Origin: Prionace glauca | Lineage: Eukaryota; Chordata; Chondrichthyes; Carcharhiniformes; Carcharhinidae | Direction of reading: 5' to 3' | Assembly: GCA_037974335.1 (NCBI GenBank) | Contig: CM075760.1 | Location: 15,556,059-15,620,058, forward strand | DNA: 64,000 nucleotides | In this document: positions 54,735-64,000 of the stretch, one piece after another | Position numbering within the stretch: position 1 is the first letter of the stretch | Layout of the letters: each line of letters opens with the position of its first letter | Position numbers and translations under genes: made by a program | The notes under the pieces: model-generated | Told to the model about the DNA's origin: nothing | Databases searched by the model: none | The model's input: only the letters and a program-made list of their open reading frames with translations

Positions 54735-55735
54735 GCTGCAGTTCTGTACACCTCTATCAAGTCATTGCCCAGTTTCTTTGTTCCAAGGAAAGTAATCCCA
54801 ATCTTTCCAATCACTCCTCATAGCTACGCTTTTCTGCACCAATCATAGAATCATAAAATCCCTACAGTGCAGAAGGAGGCCAATCAGCCCATCGAGCCTG
54901 CACCGACCACAATTCCACCCAGACCCTTTGCCCGATTCTCCTCATATTCACCTTGCTAATTCCCTTACACAAGAGTCTATTTAGCATGGCCAATTCACCA
55001 AACGAGCACCACTTTGGAGTGTCGGAGGACATTGGATTACCCGAATGAAACACACGCAGTCATGGGCAGAACTTGAAAACTCCATAACGATAGTGACCCG
55101 AGGCTGGGATTGAACCTGGTCCCTGACGCTATGAGGCATGAATAGTCACCATTGTGCCACCCTGCCGCTCTCAATCTCCCTCAGACACCTCGATTCATCC
55201 CCCACCCGGCCAAGTCTAACTAATCTGTCAGAGTGCTCCAAAGGAGTCTGCTCACAGCTGCAGTTTCGGGTCTGCCTGGGCTAGCAAGGTATTCCAAGTG
55301 TGACCTTACCAATGTCTTGTGCAACTTCAATAAGATGTCCCAACTCCTTTACTCACTGATCTGACCAGTGAAACAAAGCATGCCGAATGCATTCTTCAAG
55401 ACTCTGTCCACCTGTGACTCCATTTTCAAGGAGCTACGAACATCTACCACCCCACCCCCAGTTTTTTTTGTTCTATAACTGTCCCCAATAACTTAGCATT
55501 GACTGAGTAATTACTTCCCTAGTTCGATCTATCAAATGCATCATCTCACATTTATCTAAGTTGAACTCCATCTACCATTCATCAATCCACTGGCCCAATT
55601 GATCAAGATCCGTTACAATCCGAGATAATGTTTTTCACTGTCCACTGTGCCACCAATCTTGGTATCATCTGCAAACTTACTAACCATTCCTCCTCAATTT
55701 TCATCCGTGTCATTAATATAAATGACAAATCACAA
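54735..55735 (-). mobile_element. CR1-group LINE interrupted by a SINE
   Basis: Antisense phrases 'GTACACCTCTATCAAGTCATTG' and 'CCAATCACTCCTCATAGC' (54750-54840) break off at the HE1 copy. They continue after it with 'GTGTGACCTTACCAATGTCTTG', 'CATCTCACATTTATCTAAG', 'CACCAATCTTGGTATCATCTG'. This is an older CR1-type copy split by a later SINE. Confidence 0.75.
54843..55170 (-). mobile_element. HE1-type SINE nested in CR1-group LINE
   Basis: 'CCCTACAGTGCAGAAGGAGGCC' to 'GTGCCACCCTGCCGC'. Diverged in the middle but complete in outline. Confidence 0.82.
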
Positions 55736-56252
55736 TGGACTCACCCATGGTGTTAGAAGTCACAAGCTATTTTCTACTAGATGTTGGGTTCAGACTTTCC
55801 CCATTTTTTTTACACTGATAGGATGCTGTACATTTCCAGATTTAAAATGTTCTCCCTTTACGGTCAGTTTGGAGGAACAATTGCACATTTTTTTTGTCAC
55901 AATCCCATCTCCCAGCAGGATTGAAAGATACTGGTCAACCCTTCCGATATTTCCAAAATTCCTTCCATCAGGAACGCTCACACAGACCCAAACGTTTCTG
56001 TGATGCATTTAGACGAAATGTATGTGAATGTTTAGTTTGTCACTGAACCTGTTTGTTCAGTGACTGGAATTAATGCCAGAATTAATTTAACCAGTACTAA
56101 TCGTACCTCTGGAACATTCCCGTCCAAGTTTCATAAAGGAATCCTCCCAGTCCTATGCACAGTGTCAGTGGGTGCGTCACAGTGATAAGTGGCTCCACAG
56201 AGAGGGAGGCGAGAAATCAACATTGGGAGAAAGAAGCTGCAAGCTTTGTGCA
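55736..56252. other. 5' flank of type B pseudogene
   Basis: No clear repeat. A longer possible N-terminus in frame back to about 56172 has no ATG I would prefer. Confidence 0.4.
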
Positions 56253-56859
56253 ATGGACCTGAATCCAGGAAAGGTAGATCTGGATGTTTCCAAAATGGAT
56301 CAGCATTTGAGGGACACAGATACGAATGTTGCAACAACTGAGAGGAGCTTATACTCAACTCTTTACGTGCTTTCTAAAGATTGGCCGTCTACAAATGAGC
56401 GTATCAGATATGTACTGAAACTGATTCAATACTTTTACTATCCAATCCTGGCTCTTGTTGGTGTCCCTGGTAAGTTTATCCACTGATTATGAATGATGTC
56501 GCCCATGTTTAACTCTGCCACTCTTGCCATCTGCTGTTTGTGACTGTAGCTTGTGTTCTGCGTCCTTGTTGAGTTATCACATCTACAAAGCACTAATCAC
56601 GATGCCAATTCTCTCTGTGTTGTGAAGTTGAGTTTGTAAAGATGTAAAAGATGTTTTGAACGATGAAAAAGAAATGAAAACTGTTAGGAGGGGGGAAAAC
56701 TGTGTGATTCCTTTAAAAAAAATGTTTTTGTATGACGCTGAGATGTTTAAACTGCAGAGTACACAAAAACTCTAAATTGCAACACTTACTCCAGAGGCCA
56801 AAAACATAGGGGTTGCCTTGGAACTGGCACTGCAGGTTTTGCATTATGGTCAGCACAGT

Positions 56860-57058
56860 AAACATTCTCACAACACCAGGTTAAAGTCCATCAGATTTAC
56901 GTGGCAACACAAGCTTTTGGAAGGTTGCTCTTTCTTCAGGCAAGTGAAGACTTGTGTTCAAAAACAGGACATATAAACACACAAACTCAATTAACAACAT
57001 AATGGTTGGAATGCGAGTCATTACAGGAAAGCAAGTCTGAAAGGTACAGGGAATGTGT
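56860..57058 (-). mobile_element. Penelope-like element 3' end
   Basis: 'CTCACAACACCAGGTTAAAG' to 'AAGGTACAGGGAATGTG'. It ends exactly where the left arm of the inverted repeat starts. Confidence 0.7.
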
Positions 57059-58659
57059 ACCACCCCCCCAGCCCATGCTCTAATCCATTACTATTTAAAA
57101 CTCTGTCTCCTCAAACTTAAGAAATCCCAGCATCCACCACACTGAGGTAATGAATTCAACAGATTCACCACCCATTGAGAGAATTAATCTCTCTCCATGT
57201 CTGTCTTAATCCTGACTATTTCAGGTGATCGGGCTCTGCTTCTGGTTGTACGCCTGGCTCAAGCACTGGTGGATCTGCCCTGAAGGCAGTTGTGTGTTTT
57301 CTATATATAATCCTAATGACATGTCAACGACCCTGGACTCAGATTGGCTTGAGGTTGGCCACAACAATAATTTCAAATAGGTCCCTTTTAGCTGAGTGTT
57401 TTATTTAATCTCATAGACTGGCACAACCATGATTTGGAGATACAAGCTTTTGACTGGGGTAAGCACAGTGAGAAGTCTCACAACAGCAGGTTAAAGTCCA
57501 ACAGGTTTATTTGGCAGCACAAGATTTTGGAGAGCTGTCCCTTCATCAGGTGAGTGGAAGTTCTGTTCACAAACAGGGCACATAAAGACACAAACTCACT
57601 TTACAAAATAATGGTTGGAATGCGAGTCTTTACGGGTAAGCAAGTTTTAAAGGTACACGCAATGTGTATGGAGAGAGGGTTAAGCACAGGCTAACAAGGT
57701 CTGTATTGTCTCCAGCCAGGCCAGTTAATGAAATTTTGCAAACCCAGGGTTGTCGATCTTCAGGAGTGTTCTCTTCCAGTTGGGGCATACTTCAGCAGTC
57801 ATGGACATTCAGCCTCTGATCTTCAGGTAACCGTTCTCCAAGCTGGCATTCACTTCGTACGACAGCGCAGAATTGCTGAACAGAGACTGGTAGCCAAGTT
57901 CTACTCACATGAGAACGGCCTCAACCGGGATCTTGGGTTTATGTCACATTATCTGTAATTCCCGCGACTTGCCTGGGCTTGTAAAATCTCATAACTGCTC
58001 TGACTGGAGACAATACACAACTTCTTACCCTGTGTTAACCCTCTCTCCATACACATTGCGTGTACCTTTAAAACTTGCTTACCCGTAAAGACTCGCATTC
58101 CAACCATTATTTTGTAAAGTGAGTTTGTGTCTTTATGTGCCCTGTTTGTGAACAGAACTTCCACTCACCTGATGAAGGGACAGCTCTCCAAAATCTTGTG
58201 CTGCCAAATAAACCTGTTGGACTTTAACCTGCTGTTGTGAGACTTCTCACTGTGCTTACCCCAGTCAAAAGCTTGTATCTCCAAATCATGGTTGTGCCAG
58301 TCTATGAGATTAAATAAAACACTCAGCTAAAAGGGACCTATTTGAAATTATTGTTGTGGCCAACCTCAAGCCAATCTGAGTCCAGGGTCGTTGACATGTC
58401 ATTAGGATTATATATAGAAAACACACAACTGCCTTCAGGGCAGATCCACCAGTGCTTGAGCCAGGCGTACAACCAGAAGCAGAGCCCGATCACCTGAAAT
58501 AGTCAGGATTAAGACAGACATGGAGAGAGATTAATTCTCTCAATGGGTGGTGAATCTGTTGAATTCATTACCTCAGTGTGGTGGATGCTGGGATTTCTTA
58601 AGTTTGAGGAGACAGAGTTTTAAATAGTAATGGATTAGAGCATGGGCTGGGGGGGTGGT
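57059..58659. repeat. Large inverted repeat, 625 bp arms, 351 bp spacer
   Basis: Left arm 57059-57683 and right arm 58035-58659 pair without a gap (coordinates always sum to 115718), and I found no mismatch in the parts I compared. The outer ~385 bp of each arm is non-Penelope sequence ('CAGCATCCACCACACTGAGG', 'GGTCGTTGACATGTCATTAGG'). The inner ~230 bp is a Penelope-like 3' end. Inside 57684/58034 the two sides are still related (about 80%) for some 70 bp, then the spacer holds the GIY-YIG-like frame. Confidence 0.95.
57735..58275 (+). mobile_element. Penelope-like element, GIY-YIG domain end plus 3' UTR
   Basis: The 57728-57958 frame encodes FSSHGHSASDLQVTVLQAG, RRIAEQRLVAKFYSHENG and LNRDLGFMSHYL. 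This matches the C-terminal end of the GIY-YIG endonuclease domain of Penelope-like retroelements as I remember it. The 3' untranslated end runs to about 58275 ('TGAGACTTCTCACTGTGC'). Reverse transcriptase and the rest of the element are absent. A mirror 3' end occupies 57445-57715 on the minus strand. Confidence 0.65.
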
Positions 58660-59329
58660 TCATGAGGGGGGTGGGAGGTTAATATCGGACTTGTTGTGCC
58701 CCTGATAGTTAGGTGTTTAACTGGCAATAGTCCAGAAGGCCTATTCCACTGGAGAATTGTGCTGTGCCTGCTATCATCTGGCAAACTGATTTCAATCGCT
58801 TACATCAGATCAGAGTTACACTGAAATAAAAAGGCGGGGGGGACCTCTTGTCCCTTTGGATTTTATTTTAAAAGTGCAGACAGTGCTCCATATGGGACAG
58901 TTCACCACACCCCCACCCCCCGCCCCACCCCACATATTCCATGTGCATCCAGCAGAAGGGATTCTTCAGTTCCTGGCAATAAAATGAAACAAAACTTACT
59001 CCAACTTGTAAAGAAAACAAAAAGGTTTAATAAGGAAACTTGATAACTCGAACACTCGAGGCCTCACCCTAGGTCATTCCAAGCTCCCTCAAACCCCAGC
59101 AGCATGTTACTTATACTGAGTCGGTTGGTCAGCTGACCACCACATCATTTTCTCATTGGTTAGATTGCTTTCAGCTTGTTCCCATTGGTCACTATAACAG
59201 ATTCAATGTGAGTCTGTTGGTTGTTATATTGGTTCCATTCTAACATTCCACTCAAACCCGCCTCTCCCACAACCTGATCCTTGCCAACCCAACCAACTCA
59301 AACCCATCACTTCCCACTCACTTCCCAGT
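58660..59329. other. Intron interior, nothing recognised
   Basis: No gene or assignable repeat. Contains a C-rich run at about 58908-58930. Confidence 0.4.
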
Positions 59330-59800
59330 TACTGTGATCCCACCAGTTCACCAGATTCTCCGAATCTTCCCTGTTCTTGTTGTCATCGTTGTTTGAGATC
59401 TGACCCACTGCAGTGGTGTCATCAGCAAACTTGGATATCAAGTTGGAGGGGAATTTGTCCACACAGTCATTGCTGTATAATGAGCATAGTAAGGGGATGA
59501 GGACACAGTTTTGTGGGGCACCACTGATGGGAATGATTGTGAAGGAGGTGTTTTGACTGGTCCTTATTTATTGCTGTCTCACAGGATCAAATTGCAGAGG
59601 CAGGAGCCTAGCCCCAGGCCACAGACTTTGACGATGAGTTTCATTGGAATAATGATGTCAAAGGCTGAGCTGCAGTCGATAAACAGGAGTCTGTGTTACG
59701 ATGTTGACTGAAGGGCCAGGGCGATGTCATTTGTGGATCTATTGCAAAGATAGGTGAACTGTAGCGGATCCAAGCAATCAGGGAGGCTGGAACTCATTCA
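59330..59800 (-). mobile_element. LINE RT fragment, same family as 16925-18190
   Basis: Antisense phrases 'GTGGTGTCATCAGCAAACTTGG', 'GGGGCACCACTGATGGG' (reverse of the VPQG box region) and 'GCTGAGCTGCAGTCGATAAACAGG'. Diverged. Confidence 0.7.
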
Positions 59801-60504
59801 TGCCATAACTAATCTTTTGCTGTATCATATAATATTGGATATAAGTGTCACTGGACAATAGTCATTCAGGCAGGGTGCTTGGTTTTTGTTTGGTAGCGGC
59901 CTTAGTTTGAGTTTTTCTTACCTAGTGCATCGATCAGCAACTTTCCAACTGAGAGAGGAATCACTGAGCTTCACTTGTCCAGTAGACCATAGTGGGGCAT
60001 CAGCAAATATACTGGGCACTATGGACAGTAGTTATACACTGAACCAGGAAGCTTTGAAATCAAACCCTTGTCGTTGTGTTCTGTGCCATTCGAGTGTGAG
60101 ATTATGATTTCTTCCCGTGTTGTACAAACAGCGGACACAATGCTGTGGTCTCCTCTCCAGGATATAGTCCTGTGTAAACATAATAGAGATTCTGAGCTGC
60201 CGAGGCATTGGGATCTCTCTCTGCCAACTGCTGGTAGTGTCGAGAGGAAAGGGTGAAACCAGCACTGTTTGGTACCAGCTCTGCTGCACGAGTTGTCAGT
60301 AAGCTGTTTGAAAGACGAAAGATTACTACGGACAGGACTCCACGCTGAATTATCTGTCAGGATTACCCACACAGCCTTCTCACTCTCCAAATTCCCCACA
60401 AGGTACCAAAACTATTTACCTGCAGCTAAGTGAGGGAAAATGTTGAGGACCCCCGGAAAACGCTTTCCGAAATGAATAGCATTTTGTACCTACCATGGAA
60501 CATC

Positions 60505-60665
60505 ATAGTGGCACACTGGTTAGCACTGCTGACTCAGCATCAGGAACCTGGGTTCAATTCCAGGCTCGGGTCACTGTCTGTGTCGAGTTTGGACCTTCTC
60601 CCCGTGTCTACCTGGATTTCCTTCAGATGTTCCACTTTCGTCTCACTCTCCAAAAGATGTGCTGG
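60505..60665 (+). mobile_element. HE1-type SINE, head half
   Basis: 'GTGGCACACTGGTTAGCACTG' (A box) and 'GGGTTCAATTCCAGGC' (B box), then 'GTGTCGAGTTTGGACCTTCTCC'; stops after 'CTCCAAAAGATGTGC'. Confidence 0.78.
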
Positions 60666-61831
60666 ATCATATAAAAAGAAAGATTTAACTGGTTCAGTGT
60701 GTGTGCACATTTTTTTAAAAAAAGTTCCATCTGCAGTCTAAATGGTAATTTATTCCCCTGATTCATGTCTAATTTTATTCTTTATTTCCTTCCTGACAGT
60801 GAACATAATCACAATTGTTACGTTGATGAGCAGAAACTGTGGTCTGTCCAAATGTGTCACTCGTTACCTGGTGGCCATGTCAGTGGGGGATCTGCTGGTC
60901 ATTATCCTCGACCTGATATTGAGACAGATTCCCATTGTTTATTGGGAACAGTTTTATTTCCTGATGTCGTTCCCCGTGTGTAACATCCACGCCGTCCTGC
61001 TTTATGCAGCAACTGACTGTTCTGTCTGGTTCACCGTCACTTTCACCTTCGATCGATTTGTGGCTATTTGCTGCCCCAAGCTGAAAAGTAAATATTGCAC
61101 TGAGAAATCGGCGGCTGTGGTTCTGGGAACAGTGACAGTGCTGAGCTTTTTAAAGAACATTTTCTGGTATTTTATGTTATTAAATTGATATGGGCTGGCG
61201 AACAATCCCTGGTTTTGTCGCTTCTCATGGGATGTTGTGGATTCTCTGGTCTGGACAACATTTGAGTTCCTCCACAACATTCTAACACCATGTGTCCCAT
61301 TCGCCCTGATTCTGCTGCTCAATGCTCTCACTGTCAGACACATTTTGTGAGCAGCAGAGCCCGCAGGAGACTCCGAGCTCACAGTGGTGGGGAAAATCCT
61401 CGTGACCCAGAGATGGAGAGTTGAAGGAAATCCATCATTTTACTGTTTGTTATCTCAGCGAATTTCATCGTCTTATGGCCGGCATTAATGTTTTATTCAA
61501 CATGGAGTCGGAAGTATGGCTTGGGCTATCAGTCGATGAGGTTACATCTTTTTGTTATGGAATTGGGTTTTATGCTACAACTCACAAGTTGCTGCACAAA
61601 CACCGCCATTTATGCTGTGACACAGACTCACTTTAGACAGCAGCTAAAAGATCTTTTGAAATACCCCTTTACTGCAATTCTTCATCTCAATACACCCTGA
61701 GAGGAAACTACAACCACAAGGTTCATGATTCTTCCTGTTAAGCATTCACATTGTAAACAACAAAACAGCATCACAAAAACAGAAATAATTACACACACAC
61801 ATACACACAGAGAGAAAAAGTGAGAGGGAGA

Positions 61832-61917
61832 CATGATCTTATTGAATGGCGGGGCAGGCTCGAAGGGCCAGATGGCCTACTCCTGCTCCTATTTCTTATG
61901 TTCTTATGTTCTTATGT
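61832..61917 (+). mobile_element. CR1-type LINE tail, 86 bp
   Basis: 'GATCTTATTGAATGGCGGGGC' to three TTCTTATG units. Extremely short 5'-truncated copy about 130 bp past the receptor pseudogene stop. Confidence 0.92.
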
Positions 61918-62545
61918 AAGCAACAGTGAGAGTGATAGAGATTGGCAGAGAGAGGGAAAGGCACAAAGGCATGGATAATAACAAGATTTGAAAGATTTTC
62001 GAATAGGTGCAGACAGAGAGAAAGAACAGAGACAGAGAGAGACTCTCACAGAGTGAGAGAGACAGGGATAGGGAGTAGAGAAAACGGCGAGGGTGATATA
62101 CAGGGAATGAGAAAGGAGGCAGAGGAAGACAGTTTGGAGGTTGTAATAAGAGAGTGAAAGGAAGATGAAGGGGAAATGGGGGGCAGAACGTGAGGCAGAG
62201 GGAAATAGCCAGAGACAAAGTGAAACACAGATATAGAGACAGACAGCGGGTGCAAATGGGAAAGAGTGAGACTTAATGAGCACAGTGGAAACAACAAGAA
62301 AAAGAGGCAGGTCGAGGTAGACAGAAGGAGAGGGAGACTCAAAAGGGGGATGAGAGTGGGACTGATAGGGGACAGGAGAGAGAGAGAGAGAAGAGTTGAG
62401 AGAGGGAGAGTGCGGGAGAGGCAGAGAAACAGAAAAAGACAGAGAGTAACATCGAGGGACAGAGAGAAAGAGGCACAGAGAAAGAGTGACAGAGAGAAAG
62501 AGAAAGGCACAAACACAAAAAGAGGCAGAGAAACACATTTAATGA
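61918..62545 (+). repeat. Purine-rich (GA) tract
   Basis: About 600 bp dominated by GAGA, GGAGA and AGAGAGAC on the plus strand. The long serine/leucine-rich minus-strand frames across it (for example 61912-62538) are compositional artefacts. Confidence 0.9.
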
Positions 62546-62684
62546 GCTTAACGATACCCATCAGGTGGAGTTATTGGAATATGCCCTTCCTGATTGAGGC
62601 AGTTAATGCTGTCCAATCCGGGAGCCCTACAGACCTATGTAATATGCTGTCTCGAGGTTACAGGAACTCAGGATGTTTACACTC

Positions 62685-63010
62685 AGGATGTGTACGTGAT
62701 GGACTGGTGGTTTTATCACTGGGCCATTAATGCAGAAACTCAGCTAATGTTCTGGACACCAGGGTTTCGATCTTGTCACGGCATATGGTAAAGTTTGAAT
62801 AAATATATCTGGAGTTTAGAATCCGCTGGTGACCATTAAAATTGTCGGTTTTCTGAAAAAAAATAAACATCTGGTTCACCAATGTCCCAGGGAGGGTAAT
62901 CTGTCGCCCTACTGTTGTCAGGCATAATCGTGACCCCAGGCCCACAGCAATGTGGTTGACACTTAATTGCCCTCTGAACATGGGCAACTGGGAGACCGAC
63001 TCGCGAAGGC
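62685..63010 (+). mobile_element. tRNA-derived SINE ('CCACAGCAATGTGGTTGAC' family), near full length
   Basis: Head 'GATGGACTGGTGGTTTTATC' and 'CACCAGGGTTTCGATCTTGTC' (A- and B-box-like). It continues through 'ATCTGGTTCACCAATGTCC' to 'CAGCAATGTGGTTGACACTTAATTGCCC'. The 3' half recurs at 11700-11925 and 53505-53700. Confidence 0.65.
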
Positions 63011-63164
63011 AGATGCCTTGAGTTGGTTATAATCAACAAACACTGGTCGTATTCCCAATGGAAGAGTGGGTTATCGTGAACTTCTTTCAAAACTCTTCCA
63101 GTGGCAGCCAATAATATTCGGTTGTGGACGCAAATTTACCCATTCCTGAATAAACTGAAAAAGC

Positions 63165-63977
63165 TAGTGTTGATGGAGGATTGGCTGTCTATTAGGAGGC
63201 AGAGAGTTGGTATTACTATTTAAAAGGCGAAAAGCTGCAGCATGCTTCGGTGCAGAGGGACCTGGGGGTCCTTGTGCATGAGTCACAAAAACCCAGTCTG
63301 CAGGTGCAGCAGGTGAACAAGAAGGCGAATGGAATGCTGGCCTTTATAGCGAGGGGGATAGAATATAAAAACAGGGAGGTCTTGCTGCAACTGTACAGGG
63401 TAACGGTGAGGCTGGAGCTGGAGTACTGTGTGCAGTATTGGTCGCCGCAGTTGCGCAAAGATATTTTGGCCTCAGAGGAAGTGCAGAGGAGGTTCACTAG
63501 GCTGATACTGGAGATGAGGGGGTTGGACTATGAAGAGAGACTAAATAGAGTGGGTCTGTACTCGTTGGAGTTTAGAAGGATGAGGGGGGATCTTATAGAG
63601 ACGTGTTAGATAATGAAGGGGATGGATAAGGTAGAGGTAGAGAGATTCTTTCCTCTCAGGAAGGACAGCAGGACCAGAGGGCGCACCCTCAATATAAGTT
63701 GCGGGGGGCAGTTTAGAACGGAGTTGAGGAGGAACTTCTTCACGCAAAGGGTGGTGAATCTCAGGAATTCTCTGCCCGTTGAAGTGGTGGAGGCTACCTC
63801 GCTAAATATATTTAAGTCACGGGTAGATAGGTTTTTGGTAGGCAAGGGAATTAAGGGGAGAAAGCGCGAAAGTGGATCTGATCCACTTCAGATCAGCCAT
63901 GATCTTATTGAATGGCGGGGCAGGCTCGAAGGGCTAGATGGCCTACTCCTGCTCCTATTTCTTATGTTCTTATGGGG
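63165..63977 (+). mobile_element. CR1-type LINE 3' half with internal deletion
   Basis: Encodes QRDLGVLVHESQKPSLQVQQ, LYSLEFRRMRGDLIETC and NLRNSLPVEVVEATSLN, and ends in the TTCTTATG tail. Compared with 9599-10920 it lacks about 330 bp between 'GGCAGAGAGTTGG' and 'GGCGAAAAGCTGCAG', which removes the VPQG and FADD boxes. Confidence 0.92.
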
Positions 63978-64000
63978 AAACTAAAAAGCTGTGACAGCCT

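Larger units (their letters stand above)
56253..61700 (+). pseudogene. GPR139-like receptor pseudogene, type B
   Basis: Exon 1 is 56253-56469 (MDLNPGKVDLDVSKMDQ..., 72 codons plus one base, ending FYYPILALVGV), donor GTAAGT. The intron of about 4.3 kb contains the large inverted repeat. Exon 2 is 60800-61700, acceptor TTCCTGACAG, phase 1. Exon 2 reads VNIITIVTLM, CGLSKCVTRYLVAMS, ILRQIPIVYW, DRFVAICCPKLK and IFWYFMLLN. It then meets TGA at about 61188, another TGA after HIL (with a one-base frame change), and a third stop before KSIILLFVIS. The end (CCTNTAIYAVTQTHFRQQLKD) is intact and, like the 30011-31571 gene, has NTxIY instead of NPxxY. It is the closest relative of that gene. Most of the protein is recognisable, so decay is fairly recent. 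Confidence 0.88.

Noticed and set aside
61904-62561. Long minus-strand frames rich in S, L, F and P (up to 208 codons)
   Set aside because: They lie on a GA-rich low-complexity tract, are open in several frames at once and show no domain.
1-64000. CRISPR arrays, operons, origins or integrons
   Set aside because: No regularly spaced direct repeats with unique spacers. Introns, SINEs, LINEs and vertebrate-type tRNA genes show a eukaryotic chromosome.
1-64000. Endogenous retrovirus or Polinton-type fossils
   Set aside because: No LTR pair, gag, envelope or capsid-like frame was recognised; the retroelements seen are LINEs, SINEs and Penelope-like pieces.

Overview
The window reads as vertebrate nuclear DNA from a cartilaginous fish, probably a shark or other elasmobranch. 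Three signals support this. Many tRNA-derived SINEs look like the HE1 family known from elasmobranchs. CR1-type LINE copies end in a TTCTTATG tail. Two-exon receptors resemble the expanded shark 'probable G-protein coupled receptor 139' group. There is no operon-like packing: real coding sequence is a small minority, and introns, old repeats and pseudogenes fill the rest.

Region 1 (about 0.5-23 kb) is a cluster of unrearranged T-cell-receptor-type variable (V) segments in both orientations. Three look usable: 4768-5690 (-), 12375-12707 (-) and 22158-22780 (-). Each is followed by a heptamer, a 22-23 bp spacer and an ACAAAAAC-type nonamer. The V at 1456-1884 (+) has an open frame and a heptamer but no nonamer that I can find. 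Broken or partial V units lie at 2361, 7848-8350, 11280-11500, 13361, 14552, 15465 (leader only) and 20499. No D, J or constant exons were found, so assignment to TRA/TRD is an inference. The V-bearing units at 0.56-1.9 kb and 7.85-9.56 kb are inverted paralogues that share about 1 kb of 5' flank.

Region 2 (18-35 kb) carries scattered tRNA genes: Ile-UAU with an intron, an Asn-bodied tRNA with a GUC anticodon, Gln-UUG, a degenerate Glu-CUC, Phe-GAA and Leu-AAG. LINE debris and a degenerate tandem repeat lie between them.

Region 3 (30-61.7 kb) holds four two-exon GPR139-like seven-transmembrane receptor genes laid out symmetrically. They are type B (-) at 30-31.6 kb, type A (+) at 38.3-40.2 kb, type A (-) at 48.2-51.9 kb and type B (+, pseudogene) at 56.3-61.7 kb. 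All four split after the same codon position with a phase-1 intron. The layout suggests an old inverted duplication with its axis near 44-46 kb.

The most unusual structures are three palindromes centred on retroelement ends. They are a 2 x 51 bp hairpin inside a Penelope-like insert with a 15 bp target duplication (8686-8822), a perfect 2 x 167 bp foldback around a CR1 3' end (44531-44893, close to the receptor symmetry axis), and a 2 x 625 bp inverted repeat in the intron of the type B pseudogene (57059-58659). Stretches not listed below showed no gene, RNA or clear repeat to me.
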